Shown in pieces: positions 24,409 through 31,974 of a stretch of 64,000 nt of DNA. Origin of the DNA: Gammaproteobacteria bacterium (GTDB lineage: Bacteria; Pseudomonadota; Gammaproteobacteria; Steroidobacterales; JABDKV01). The stretch lies in contig JABDJB010000018.1 in the NCBI GenBank assembly GCA_013003425.1, positions 1 through 64,000 of the forward strand, given 5' to 3'. The first letter of the stretch is position 1, and each line of letters begins with the position of its first letter. The notes beneath the pieces were generated by a model. That model worked only from the letters and a program-made list of their open reading frames with translations. It was not told the origin of the DNA and ran no database searches. Made by a program: the position numbers and the translations under genes.

Positions 24409-25290
24409 CTATGCGACGGCGGATTCTACCTGACGCACATTGGAATGTGCAGCATGATCCGGCATCAATTTCAGCCGGGCCTCACTGCGCAATTCACCCG
24501 TGGTCAGCGCTTCCGATGGAAATTCAGCCCAGCCAAATCTGACCTGGCAGCCGCTTAGCTCCTGGAAGCTCAGGCGGAGCCGGTTCACGAACAACATTGC
24601 ACCCTTGATATCTGTCTCTGGACAAAGCAGTAAAATTTCATCTGGTTGATTGGCTGCATGCACCTGATCGCTCAATCGGACCGATTCATTGAACAGGCTG
24701 CTCAACAGAGCAGCATCAGAAGCACTCAGGAGTTCCATTGGTTTGTCGAATTTGACGACTACATGACAGAAGGATCGCTCGTAGCGACGACTGTGCAGCA
24801 TCTCCATATCAAGCGCATGTTCGAAATGCTCGGCTGGCTGCAGCGATGAAATTTCGTGAGTATCGGCCTGCGGCTGCCGGCGACTCACATCGTGGCGCTG
24901 AAGAGCCTGGACAAACCAGAGACCCGCCGGGACAACCAGCAGATCCAGCAGCCGCGGCCCCTCAACCCAGTTCGTCAGGTATGACGAGATGTACAGCGCC
25001 ATTAACACGCCGCCAACTACGACCGAAAGTCCCCGCGTCAATGCCCGGGATGCCGGCCAAAACCTTGCCAGTGCCAGAAACGCAACCAGAACCGCAGCTG
25101 ATATCCAGCTACTGTCATTGAGAAAAATATACCCAAACAGGGCCAGCGAGACCCCGATTACGGCCAGCCAACCGGACCATTTACTACCGTTACCCGGCGC
25201 CCTTCCGGCGCGTTCTATCTTGTCTGTCTTCACTGAAGCCTGTCCCGCGGTTCTACCGCGTTGTTTTATGAGTTTGAGTATTCGCCACAC
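24409..25290 (-). CDS. Membrane protein with a degenerate GGDEF-like C-terminal domain
   Basis: The 293-residue protein starts at GTG 25290. After a basic N-terminus there are three to four hydrophobic segments at about 40-130. Residues 155-285 align in outline with a diguanylate cyclase: a RYERSFCHVVVKFD strand, LFNESVRLSDQVHAANQ, then PDEILLLCPETDIKGAMLFVNRLR, which matches the pattern around GGDEF (R.GGDEF..LLP.t...A....R.R) but has ANQPDEI where GGDEF should be. It cannot be an active cyclase as read. It could be a c-di-GMP- or GTP-sensing or scaffold protein for EPS synthesis. It ends 12 bases before the priming transferase and is probably first in this operon. Confidence 0.5.
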   Translation of the reverse strand: MWRILKLIKQRGRTAGQASVKTDKIERAGRAPGNGSKWSGWLAVIGVSLALFGYIFLNDSSWISAAVLVAFLALARFWPASRALTRGLSVVVGGVLMALYISSYLTNWVEGPRLLDLLVVPAGLWFVQALQRHDVSRRQPQADTHEISSLQPAEHFEHALDMEMLHSRRYERSFCHVVVKFDKPMELLSASDAALLSSLFNESVRLSDQVHAANQPDEILLLCPETDIKGAMLFVNRLRLSFQELSGCQVRFGWAEFPSEALTTGELRSEARLKLMPDHAAHSNVRQVESAVA

Positions 25291-25463
25291 ACACGGGTGC
25301 CACGCCCGACGGATGTTCGAAATGACCTCGCTTATTTGTTTCTTTTTGATCCGCTAGCGGACACTAATTTGCCACGGCGGATCGTGACAAAGCAACTCGG
25401 GCGGTAATTTAACATAACGGATACCGAATCGATAGCCAGCGTGCTACCGGAGCATCCTTCTCT

Positions 25464-26105
25464 CTAGCGACTATCAGACAATGCGGTCATCGCAGCGCCG
25501 GCGAAATAGGCCAGCCAGAACAGCAGGCCCGCGAGCTTGGCGCTATCTTCATACAAGGTTCCAATTTGCCATGGGGATACCAGATCGACCAGTCCGGAGA
25601 TAGCAAAAAACACCAGCGCCGTCATGAGCAGCAGGGCATCCCTGGCCCGCAATCGCTGTCGGTATGCCACCAGCCACGCCCCAACCAGTACAGCATAGCC
25701 GGCTACGACCGCCTCCTCAGGCAGGCCGAAATGCGGCAGCACACTCTCGTGCAGCAAAAAAGCATCGTCAATCCCGAGCAGCAGGCTCAATGCACCGGCT
25801 GACAGGAAAAACGACCAAACCCGCGCGCCAGCCGAGGCGCGGTTCAGGACAGCGGCGGCCAGAAAACAGATAGCCGCCGAACCTGCCCAAAGGAAGATAC
25901 CGATCTGTGACAGAAACCCGATATAAGGCGGTCCTTTCAGCACCGCTGTCGGGTCGCGTGTCAGCCTGCCAAAAGGCTCATCCCAGCCAAGGTGAACCAC
26001 GATTGTCGACCCTATCAGCCCGACTGTGACCAGCAAGACTACCAGGGTAATTCGAAGAATCGGCACCCATCCTTGTCCTGCCGTTCCTCGAGACTCAGTG
26101 GTCAT
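25464..26105 (-). CDS. Polytopic membrane protein of unknown function
   Basis: From the ATG at 26105 the 213-residue product has about six hydrophobic helices (for example ILRITLVVLLVTVGLIGSTI, AAICFLAAAVL, LVFFAISGLVDLV). GIDDAFLLHESVLPHFGLPEE carries several acidic residues and a histidine beside a helix, which resembles membrane enzymes of the ceramidase/PAQR type only loosely; I do not assign a function. The start overlaps the oxygenase gene's stop by 11 bases (ATGACCACTGA), so the two are probably translationally coupled. An upstream in-frame start would add 18 residues with no sign of coding. Confidence 0.65.
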   Translation of the reverse strand: MTTESRGTAGQGWVPILRITLVVLLVTVGLIGSTIVVHLGWDEPFGRLTRDPTAVLKGPPYIGFLSQIGIFLWAGSAAICFLAAAVLNRASAGARVWSFFLSAGALSLLLGIDDAFLLHESVLPHFGLPEEAVVAGYAVLVGAWLVAYRQRLRARDALLLMTALVFFAISGLVDLVSPWQIGTLYEDSAKLAGLLFWLAYFAGAAMTALSDSR

Positions 26106-26901
26106 CCGCAGAGAAATCCCTGTAAAGCGTGACGAAGCCGGAATAGCGACCCTCGGCACTGTCCTGCCGAAACGGGCGCGTTGGGTCGATCTCGGTTACG
26201 CCGTGCATGGTGCGGGTGTCATAGACGAGGATATCGCCCAACTCGGCATGCTCTTCATAATAGTGACGTATGCCATCACGCTCAAAATAGCCGCCACCGA
26301 ACACAAAGTCGTGATCCGGGCTACCGGACCCCTTCTTGCTCATCACGATTAGCGGCTGGAAGTAGGCCTCTCCACTCAATCCAAACTGTTCATAGATAGT
26401 CGGCACGTAGTCCTCCCGGTGCCTGCTCATGAAACCACCCCCGCGTGGATAGTGGTGTATGCGGGCCGCAGTCCAGAACCCGTCTTCTATGCGATCTATC
26501 GCAAAATCCAGCTCGAACCCCATCAGTACATTGCGTAATCTCGCCGCTGCGCGAAACGGCTCACGCATCCCAAACAGATCCTCCGCAAACACCGGGTTGT
26601 AGTAAGTACGCAGGCACTGCGGGTGTGCGTTGTCCCGAAGTTCTCCACCGCCAACGGCAAACTTCTGGTGATTGTTGTAGAGATCCTGCGGCTTCTCCCC
26701 CGTCGCGGGGCAATCGTTGCCTACTAGCAGCGTCTCTTCAATGCGTCTTTTTGCTGCCCTTATGGTCTCCGGATCGATCAGGCCACGGACATTGACCACA
26801 CCGTGCTTCCGCCCGATATCCAGCAGCTGCACCTGGCCAAGCTGCTCCGGACGCTGTACCTCAAGGGTTATCGTGTCCAGCAGTTTCTTTGTCGTATCCA
26901 T
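26095..26901 (-). CDS. 2OG-Fe(II)-dioxygenase-like protein (copy A)
   Basis: The 268-residue protein has a jelly-roll-type pattern with H161-R-E163 (in IHHYPRGGGFMSRHREDY), H233 (TMHGVTEIDP) and an arginine near 252 or 261, which fits the metal H-x-[DE]...H and 2-oxoglutarate-binding Arg of Fe(II) oxygenases. YFQPLIVMSKK and GDILVYDTRTMHG support the phytanoyl-CoA-dioxygenase-like branch. Such enzymes hydroxylate or otherwise oxidise unactivated carbons, often in natural-product or nucleotide-sugar pathways. It is paralogous to the product of 29105-29872 and divergent from the ATP-grasp gene; the four genes between 26095 and 29872 read as one functional group. Confidence 0.68.
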   Translation of the reverse strand: MDTTKKLLDTITLEVQRPEQLGQVQLLDIGRKHGVVNVRGLIDPETIRAAKRRIEETLLVGNDCPATGEKPQDLYNNHQKFAVGGGELRDNAHPQCLRTYYNPVFAEDLFGMREPFRAAARLRNVLMGFELDFAIDRIEDGFWTAARIHHYPRGGGFMSRHREDYVPTIYEQFGLSGEAYFQPLIVMSKKGSGSPDHDFVFGGGYFERDGIRHYYEEHAELGDILVYDTRTMHGVTEIDPTRPFRQDSAEGRYSGFVTLYRDFSADDH

Positions 26902-27106
26902 AGCTGATTTGTCGTCTTCCCAGGATCCCTGGATTCTGGTTCTGGCTTATCGTTTCTGTGTAATTTAGCATTGTTCGCGCCACTCAGCAGAGTGGTGCCG
27001 GAAATTTTTATCAACACACAGAAACGCATCACGTTGTGTTTCATTCAAATTGAGATCACCTACCTCTCTCGGTGCGATAAAAAGTCGCAAGAGATTTAGC
27101 CGACGA

Positions 27107-28306
27107 ATGAGCAAGCAGCGATTAATGATCCTGGGCGGAGGCGTGCAACAGGCGGCTCTTTACCGGCGTGCCCTTGCCATGGGGCTGGAGGTATTCGGCG
27201 TGGATCCCGATCCCCGCTGTGCTTGTCGTGCGCTGGCCAATGGTTTCCATGTTGCCGACCTGAGGGATGAATCGACGCTGACAGAAATAGCACGGCGGAT
27301 TGGGATCGCCGGAGTGGTGACAGTGGCTGCAGACTATCCGGTGCAAGGGCTCGCCGCGATCGTCCATGCGCTGGGGTTACTGGGCCTGAGTCGCGAGACT
27401 GCGCTGGCCTGCACCGACAAGGCACGGATGCGGCAGACCCTGAATCAAGCTGCAATCGCCATCCCGGACTTTCAGATCTGCGAAGATCGCGCCGACGTCG
27501 ATACAATCCTGCAGGAAAGCCCCGACGGATTAGTGCTCAAACCAACAGGCGGTTCCGGCAGCAAAGGGGTTCGGTTCCTGCATTTCGGGACACCGGCACG
27601 CGATGTTTCGGCCGCGTTTCAGGAGGCTGCCGCTTTCAGTCAAAGCGGTCAGGTGCTGGCCGAGCAATATATAACAGGTCCTGAATACTCGGTAGAAGCT
27701 GTTAACGTCGATGGCGAACCCCACGTCATAGCCATCACCCGCAAACAGACCTCGGGCCCGCCGCACTTTGTAGAGACGGGGCACGATGTGCCGGCGTCGC
27801 TGAGTGCGGCTGAAAGCAGCGCGATCCAACAGTGTGCAAAGGGCGCAATTAATTCACTGGGCATTGTGAACGGCGCATCGCATACCGAGATAATTGTCGA
27901 TGGCGGCACACCGAAAATTATCGAAGTTGCGGCCCGCCTGGGAGGTGGCTATATCAACTCGGACCTGATACCGCTGGCAACCGGCGTGGATATGTTGGGT
28001 GCAGCCATCAATGTTGCGCTTGGCCGTACACCAGATCTTAGCGTGACACGAAACGCCGGGGCATCGATCCGGTTTTTCCAACCGCGAGCTGGTACAGTAC
28101 AGAAAATCGACCTGCGCGACGCCGTTGAGATACCTGGAGCCGTCAAAATAGACCCAATTCTCGCCGTCGGCGACCGGGTCAGCGAACTACGCGATTCGAG
28201 AGACCGTCGGGGCTTCGTGATTTCCATGGCTGCCAATCAGATCGAATCTGCCAGGATCGCGGAGCTCGTTGTGTCGACCGTCATCATCGAAACTACAGAC
28301 CCATGA
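27107..28306 (+). CDS. ATP-grasp family ligase
   Basis: A 399-residue carboxylate-amine ligase. MSKQRLMILGGGVQQAALYR is the pre-ATP-grasp domain with its glycine-rich turn. VLKPTGGSGSKGV (about 143-155) is the ATP-binding strand and loop, followed by LAEQYITGPEYSVEAV and, near 280-300, IIEVAARLGGGYINSDL, where the Glu and Asn ligate magnesium. The family joins a carboxylate, activated as acyl phosphate, to an amine or thiol. The ATG at 27107 is preferred because the family fold starts there; the frame is open to 27050. The stop overlaps the next gene's ATG. Its substrate is unknown; the neighbouring aminosugar genes make an amide-forming step attractive. Confidence 0.85.
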   Translation: MSKQRLMILGGGVQQAALYRRALAMGLEVFGVDPDPRCACRALANGFHVADLRDESTLTEIARRIGIAGVVTVAADYPVQGLAAIVHALGLLGLSRETALACTDKARMRQTLNQAAIAIPDFQICEDRADVDTILQESPDGLVLKPTGGSGSKGVRFLHFGTPARDVSAAFQEAAAFSQSGQVLAEQYITGPEYSVEAVNVDGEPHVIAITRKQTSGPPHFVETGHDVPASLSAAESSAIQQCAKGAINSLGIVNGASHTEIIVDGGTPKIIEVAARLGGGYINSDLIPLATGVDMLGAAINVALGRTPDLSVTRNAGASIRFFQPRAGTVQKIDLRDAVEIPGAVKIDPILAVGDRVSELRDSRDRRGFVISMAANQIESARIAELVVSTVIIETTDP

Positions 28307-29100
28307 AGTTCTTCGACTCTCTCATCCATGTACAGCCAGACGGCGGGTGGCTTAATAACAAAGACGATTCGGGCATCGACCGATTGTTGCAGGACATCGA
28401 CGGCCGCGACTATCGGGCCTGTCTGGTAGCAATCGCCGGGTATCAACGCAACGAAGACCTGGTTACGTTATCGATGCAGCATCCGGAATTGTTCGTACCG
28501 ATTGCCGGCTTCAATCCAGTGGCGTATGACAGCACCGCTGAGCGCCAAAGCGCACTGACAAGCCTGGCCGCTACCGGTTTTCCCGGTATCAAGCTGCACC
28601 CGCGCCTGAATGAGTATGATCCCCTGGATCCATGCTGCCTGGAGACCATTGAGTACGCCGGCCAGGCGGGACTGATCGTGTTTCTGGATACTTTGTTTCG
28701 CCAGAAAGGCCGGGTTACGGCGTACGCGCCAGACGTCGTCGATCGCATTGTCAATGACTGTAATCCTCAACGCCTGGTTTTACTGCATGGCGGCGCCTCG
28801 TCCCTGCTGGATATGTTTGAGATGGTCCGAATGCACGAAAACCTGATTCTGGATCTTTCTTTCACGCTGATGCGTTATGCGGGCAGTTCACTCGACCAGG
28901 ACCTGGCCTTTGTCTGTCGCGAGCTTGATCAAAGGGTGGTTGTTGGTTCTGACTATCCTGAGTATCTGCCGAGCGATGCACGCCAGCGAATCGGGACGTT
29001 GATGGACGGGCTGCCGTTAGCAAAACGTGAAAACGTGCTCTACGCTAACCTGGAGCGACTGTTCGCTGGCTGGGGCGGATTAAAGAGCAACCGGATCTGA
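28303..29100 (+). CDS. Amidohydrolase-like (TIM-barrel) protein
   Basis: The 265-residue product follows the amidohydrolase_2 pattern: an N-terminal metal strand FFDSLIHV, GIKLHP (K97, H99), LVLLHGG (H162) and VVVGSDYPE (D217). In the first motif the usual D-x-H-x-H reads D5-S-L-I-H9, so one of the two histidines is missing, while the rest of the metal site appears intact. Related proteins hydrolyse or decarboxylate ring and amide substrates. ATG overlaps the ATP-grasp stop (ATGA) and the oxygenase gene begins four bases after its stop, so this is the middle of a tight operon. Confidence 0.72.
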   Translation: MKFFDSLIHVQPDGGWLNNKDDSGIDRLLQDIDGRDYRACLVAIAGYQRNEDLVTLSMQHPELFVPIAGFNPVAYDSTAERQSALTSLAATGFPGIKLHPRLNEYDPLDPCCLETIEYAGQAGLIVFLDTLFRQKGRVTAYAPDVVDRIVNDCNPQRLVLLHGGASSLLDMFEMVRMHENLILDLSFTLMRYAGSSLDQDLAFVCRELDQRVVVGSDYPEYLPSDARQRIGTLMDGLPLAKRENVLYANLERLFAGWGGLKSNRI

Positions 29101-29104
29101 AACT

Positions 29105-29872
29105 ATGCGTGCTCGTAACGTACACGAGGCTGAAAACATCGATAACCTTATCCGGAATGACGCCTGGCTCACCGAAGCCCGTGCTGGCATTGCGGAAGGC
29201 GACGTCTATATCGTGCGTGCTGTGCTGGACAAGTCACTCCTTTCCAACATTCGCAGTTATCTGACAACAGTTGGTGGCAGTTCGCTGCCAAATTACCACC
29301 CGATTGCGGTCGGAGCACCAAATTCACATCGGCTCAACAAGTGGGACCCGCGCTCGTATGTTCGTGGCTGCTTTCACCAGTTTGTCTTTTATCCGTGGAA
29401 TGAGGATGCGTTCGGGCTTTTTGCGCTGTCGAGGGCCGTTTACCAGCTGAAAAACAGCCTCGGCGGACTGGATCCGGATCGGTTCCTTGCTCCCACGCCG
29501 GATGATGGTTGCATTGCCCGCATAGCATTTCAGTATTACCCGTCTGGCGGCGGCGCACTTAACAAGCACACGGACCCGGTCGATTATCACCAGCTCACGG
29601 TTCCCACCACGCTACTCAGCGCAAAAGGTGAATCGTTTGCGCAAGGCGGCGCATACGCAATTTTGCAAAACGGTGAGCAATTGATGCTGGACGACCTGAT
29701 CGACCCGGGCGACGTCGTTTTCTTCAATGCATCAGTCGAACATGGTGTTGCTCCGGTTGATCCTGACGTACCGATGAACTGGCTGGATTTTCGCGGACGC
29801 TGGATGATGCTGTTTTCAGTCAACCGGCTCGCTGACAATGCCGGGATCGGCAACTCGACCGACCTCGGGTGA
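29105..29872 (+). CDS. 2OG-Fe(II)-dioxygenase-like protein (copy B)
   Basis: The 255-residue protein shows H155-T-D157 (YYPSGGGALNKHTDPVDY), H213 (FFNASVEHGVAPVDP) and R230 or R232 (LDFRGRWMML), the facial triad and co-substrate arginine expected of 2OG oxygenases. YPSGGG...H.D and H.V..VDP align with YPRGGG...H.E and HGV.EIDP of copy A at 26095, so the pair are paralogues; overall length and order are the same. It follows the amidohydrolase-like gene by four bases in the same operon. Substrate unknown; a glycan or sugar-linked acyl group is inferred from location. Confidence 0.72.
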   Translation: MRARNVHEAENIDNLIRNDAWLTEARAGIAEGDVYIVRAVLDKSLLSNIRSYLTTVGGSSLPNYHPIAVGAPNSHRLNKWDPRSYVRGCFHQFVFYPWNEDAFGLFALSRAVYQLKNSLGGLDPDRFLAPTPDDGCIARIAFQYYPSGGGALNKHTDPVDYHQLTVPTTLLSAKGESFAQGGAYAILQNGEQLMLDDLIDPGDVVFFNASVEHGVAPVDPDVPMNWLDFRGRWMMLFSVNRLADNAGIGNSTDLG

Positions 29873-29876
29873 TCCG

Positions 29877-30797
29877 GTGAGCTCGAAATGGGCCCGGCTG
29901 GGCCGTTTGATTGCACCTGATCAGGCTATTGACTGGATGACGACCCATACCGGGGCCTGCGCAGCAGCAGCCTCGACGGTTCCGGGGCGTTACGACCTGT
30001 ATGTCAGCGGGCGGGACAAGCAGAACCGCTCGCGTATTGGCCGACTGACCCTCGACCTGACGGGGGAAGATCCGACAATTACGGAAATACGCCGGGAACC
30101 GGTCCTCGAGCTTGGTGAGCTTGGAGCATTTGACGACAATGGCACGTCCTATCCGTGCGTGGTGGAGAGTGACAACAGTCGTTACCTGTATTACACCGGC
30201 TGGACTCCGTCCGTGACAGTACCTTTTCAGAATCATCTCGGACTGGCGCGGGAGTCTTCCCGCGACTGCTTCAAACGAATGTCGCGGGCACCGATACTCC
30301 ATCGCACCAACGAAGATTTCTCGTCGATCGGCTCAGTCCTGGTGCTGCGAATCGAGGACTCATGGCGCATGTGGTACACCGCGTTTTGCGGCTGGCACGA
30401 ACTGGGCGGTACTGCCCGGCACAGGTACGAAATCAAATACGCCAGTTCAAGTGACGGAATTGCCTGGCACCGGGATGACACCACCTGCATAGCAGGTACC
30501 GGTCCGGATGAGCACTCAATCTGCCGGCCGGCCATTTATCGTGACAAGGCTGGCTATCACATGATCTACAGCATCCGTGGGCGTCATTATCGCCTCGGGT
30601 ACGCGATTTCGCGCGACGGTATTACCTGGGAACGACGCGACGAGGAGCTGGAGCTCTGCGGTGAGTTGCAGGAATGGGAAAACAAAAGTCAGTGTTACCC
30701 ATGGGTCATCGAGTACGGCTCCACACGCTACTTACTTTACTGTGGCAACGACTATGGGCGTGGCGGTCTCGGCATAGCCCGGCAGGACATCAGCTAG
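29877..30797 (+). CDS. Beta-propeller glycosidase-like protein (GH43/GH32 fold)
   Basis: The 306-residue product is built of repeated short blades with W- and Y-rich strands: SYPCVVESDNSRYLYYTGW, IKYASSSDGIAWHRDD, ICRPAIYRDKAGYHMIYS, LGYAISRDGITWERRD and NKSQCYPWVIEYGSTRYLLY. That is the five-bladed propeller pattern of GH43/62/32/68/117-type proteins; repeated [IL]GYA.S.DGI.W motifs are typical. It has no signal peptide, so it is cytosolic, which suggests a role in nucleotide-sugar or repeat-unit tailoring rather than degradation outside the cell. I prefer GTG 29877, four bases after the preceding stop, over an ATG at 29838 inside the oxygenase gene. It overlaps the stop codon of the convergent WecF-like gene. 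Confidence 0.62.
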   Translation: MSSKWARLGRLIAPDQAIDWMTTHTGACAAAASTVPGRYDLYVSGRDKQNRSRIGRLTLDLTGEDPTITEIRREPVLELGELGAFDDNGTSYPCVVESDNSRYLYYTGWTPSVTVPFQNHLGLARESSRDCFKRMSRAPILHRTNEDFSSIGSVLVLRIEDSWRMWYTAFCGWHELGGTARHRYEIKYASSSDGIAWHRDDTTCIAGTGPDEHSICRPAIYRDKAGYHMIYSIRGRHYRLGYAISRDGITWERRDEELELCGELQEWENKSQCYPWVIEYGSTRYLLYCGNDYGRGGLGIARQDIS

Positions 30798-31969
30798 GCC
30801 GAGCGACGCAAAGCAGCGCGTCCCGCAAAAGTCTCCAGATCCCTTATACGCGCAATAGCTCTCTCACGACTCCAGTAGTCGCCGATAATCCTCGCATTCC
30901 TGCTGCCGGCAGGTTCATCGAAAAGTTTGCCGGTCGCCTGCTCGGTGAGGTCAACAATAGAATGAATTGCCACGCCCTGATCACAGAAGTAACGGAACAA
31001 TACACTGTCGGGCCTGAGGTACACGCGAGCGTGCTTTGTAAGTGCAGCACAGATAGTGCCGATTGCCTGTTGCCTTATGTGGTTCATGACCACCGTACCG
31101 CAGTCTTTGATCTGTTCGTTAAACTCCTCGACGGTGAGGAAATCACGCAGTGGTACGAATGCATCACCCAGCATTTCTGCGCCAAGTTTACAAACCCGAT
31201 CTGAATAATCTTCATTGCCATAGCTCAGTGGCGTTATTACCCGCCGGCCGCGTAGATCCAGTTTCCGCAGTACATCGAATGCCTCGACATGATTATTCGT
31301 CGGAGTAGCCGAATTACCAAGGAGCACATCGGGACCGGACATTCGCACGGGTCCAGGCGCAAACGTATTCTCTGTTGTGTAGTACTGCAGCAGATGATGC
31401 TGTGGGTCAAAATCAGTGAGCACCTCTCGCAGCCGCGGCAAGTCCAGGATATTGACACTGGCGACATCAATTCGACTTGCTATGTCACGCAACGCCGCCA
31501 CGGTCGGGGAACCACCGCGCACGCGCTTTGCCAGCCGTCGGAACAATTCATTAAAACGCAGTCCTTTCAGCGAAGTCGTGAGTCGAGACGACAGATGCAG
31601 CCGACGACTTGCGTCGAGGACAACCTCACCATGACGTTCAATCAGCAGCGGTGCGTATTCCTGCCCCCAGGCGCTCCAAACCACCAGCTTCCGCTCCGGG
31701 ATCTTTTCGAACATGCTCGCAAATTCCGGGCGTATTGAATGAAAAACAACGCAATCGCAGGCAGCCAGATCCTCATTGACCATGGCCGAAGAAAAGTATC
31801 CCGCATCGACGGCAGACAGGTGATCATTGGTCTCACAGTGCACCAGGCGCCCTGCTCCGCCAGGGAGCACGCGAAACTTGTTTTGCGTCGGATAAGCCGC
31901 CTCAAACAGGTCACGTTGCAGCGGTATAAACTTGTCGTCGGGCGCTATATGAAGGATGTTAAACGACAC
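30794..31969 (-). CDS. GT56-family transferase, WecF-like (TDP-Fuc4N(Ac) transferase)
   Basis: The 391-residue protein has the hallmarks of GT56: VVWSAWGQEY near residue 97-105 and VLLGNSATPTNNHVEAFDVL near 215-234, followed by VITPLSYGNEDY. In WecF the corresponding parts are W.W.G.(D/E) and the GNS.D.(N/S)NH motif. WecF transfers Fuc4NAc from TDP to the lipid-linked Man-Glc chain of enterobacterial common antigen. Here, next to WecE and away from the rest of an ECA locus, it more likely adds Fuc4N (or a derivative) to the EPS unit. It lies six bases downstream of wecE on the same strand. Confidence 0.78.
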   Translation of the reverse strand: MSFNILHIAPDDKFIPLQRDLFEAAYPTQNKFRVLPGGAGRLVHCETNDHLSAVDAGYFSSAMVNEDLAACDCVVFHSIRPEFASMFEKIPERKLVVWSAWGQEYAPLLIERHGEVVLDASRRLHLSSRLTTSLKGLRFNELFRRLAKRVRGGSPTVAALRDIASRIDVASVNILDLPRLREVLTDFDPQHHLLQYYTTENTFAPGPVRMSGPDVLLGNSATPTNNHVEAFDVLRKLDLRGRRVITPLSYGNEDYSDRVCKLGAEMLGDAFVPLRDFLTVEEFNEQIKDCGTVVMNHIRQQAIGTICAALTKHARVYLRPDSVLFRYFCDQGVAIHSIVDLTEQATGKLFDEPAGSRNARIIGDYWSRERAIARIRDLETFAGRAALRRSA

Positions 31970-31974
31970 GGCAT

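Noticed and set aside
15008-25290. Exosortase (XrtA/EpsH) in the EPS cluster
   Set aside because: The ATPase and short Wza resemble exosortase-associated genes, but none of the membrane proteins here shows the exosortase Cys/Arg/His core; the polymerase at 22246 fits the Wzy/WaaL family instead.
26981-26994. Hairpin CACTC/GAGTG between the divergent oxygenase and ATP-grasp genes as a terminator
   Set aside because: No T-run follows on either strand and both genes start rather than end here; it could be an operator but nothing supports it.
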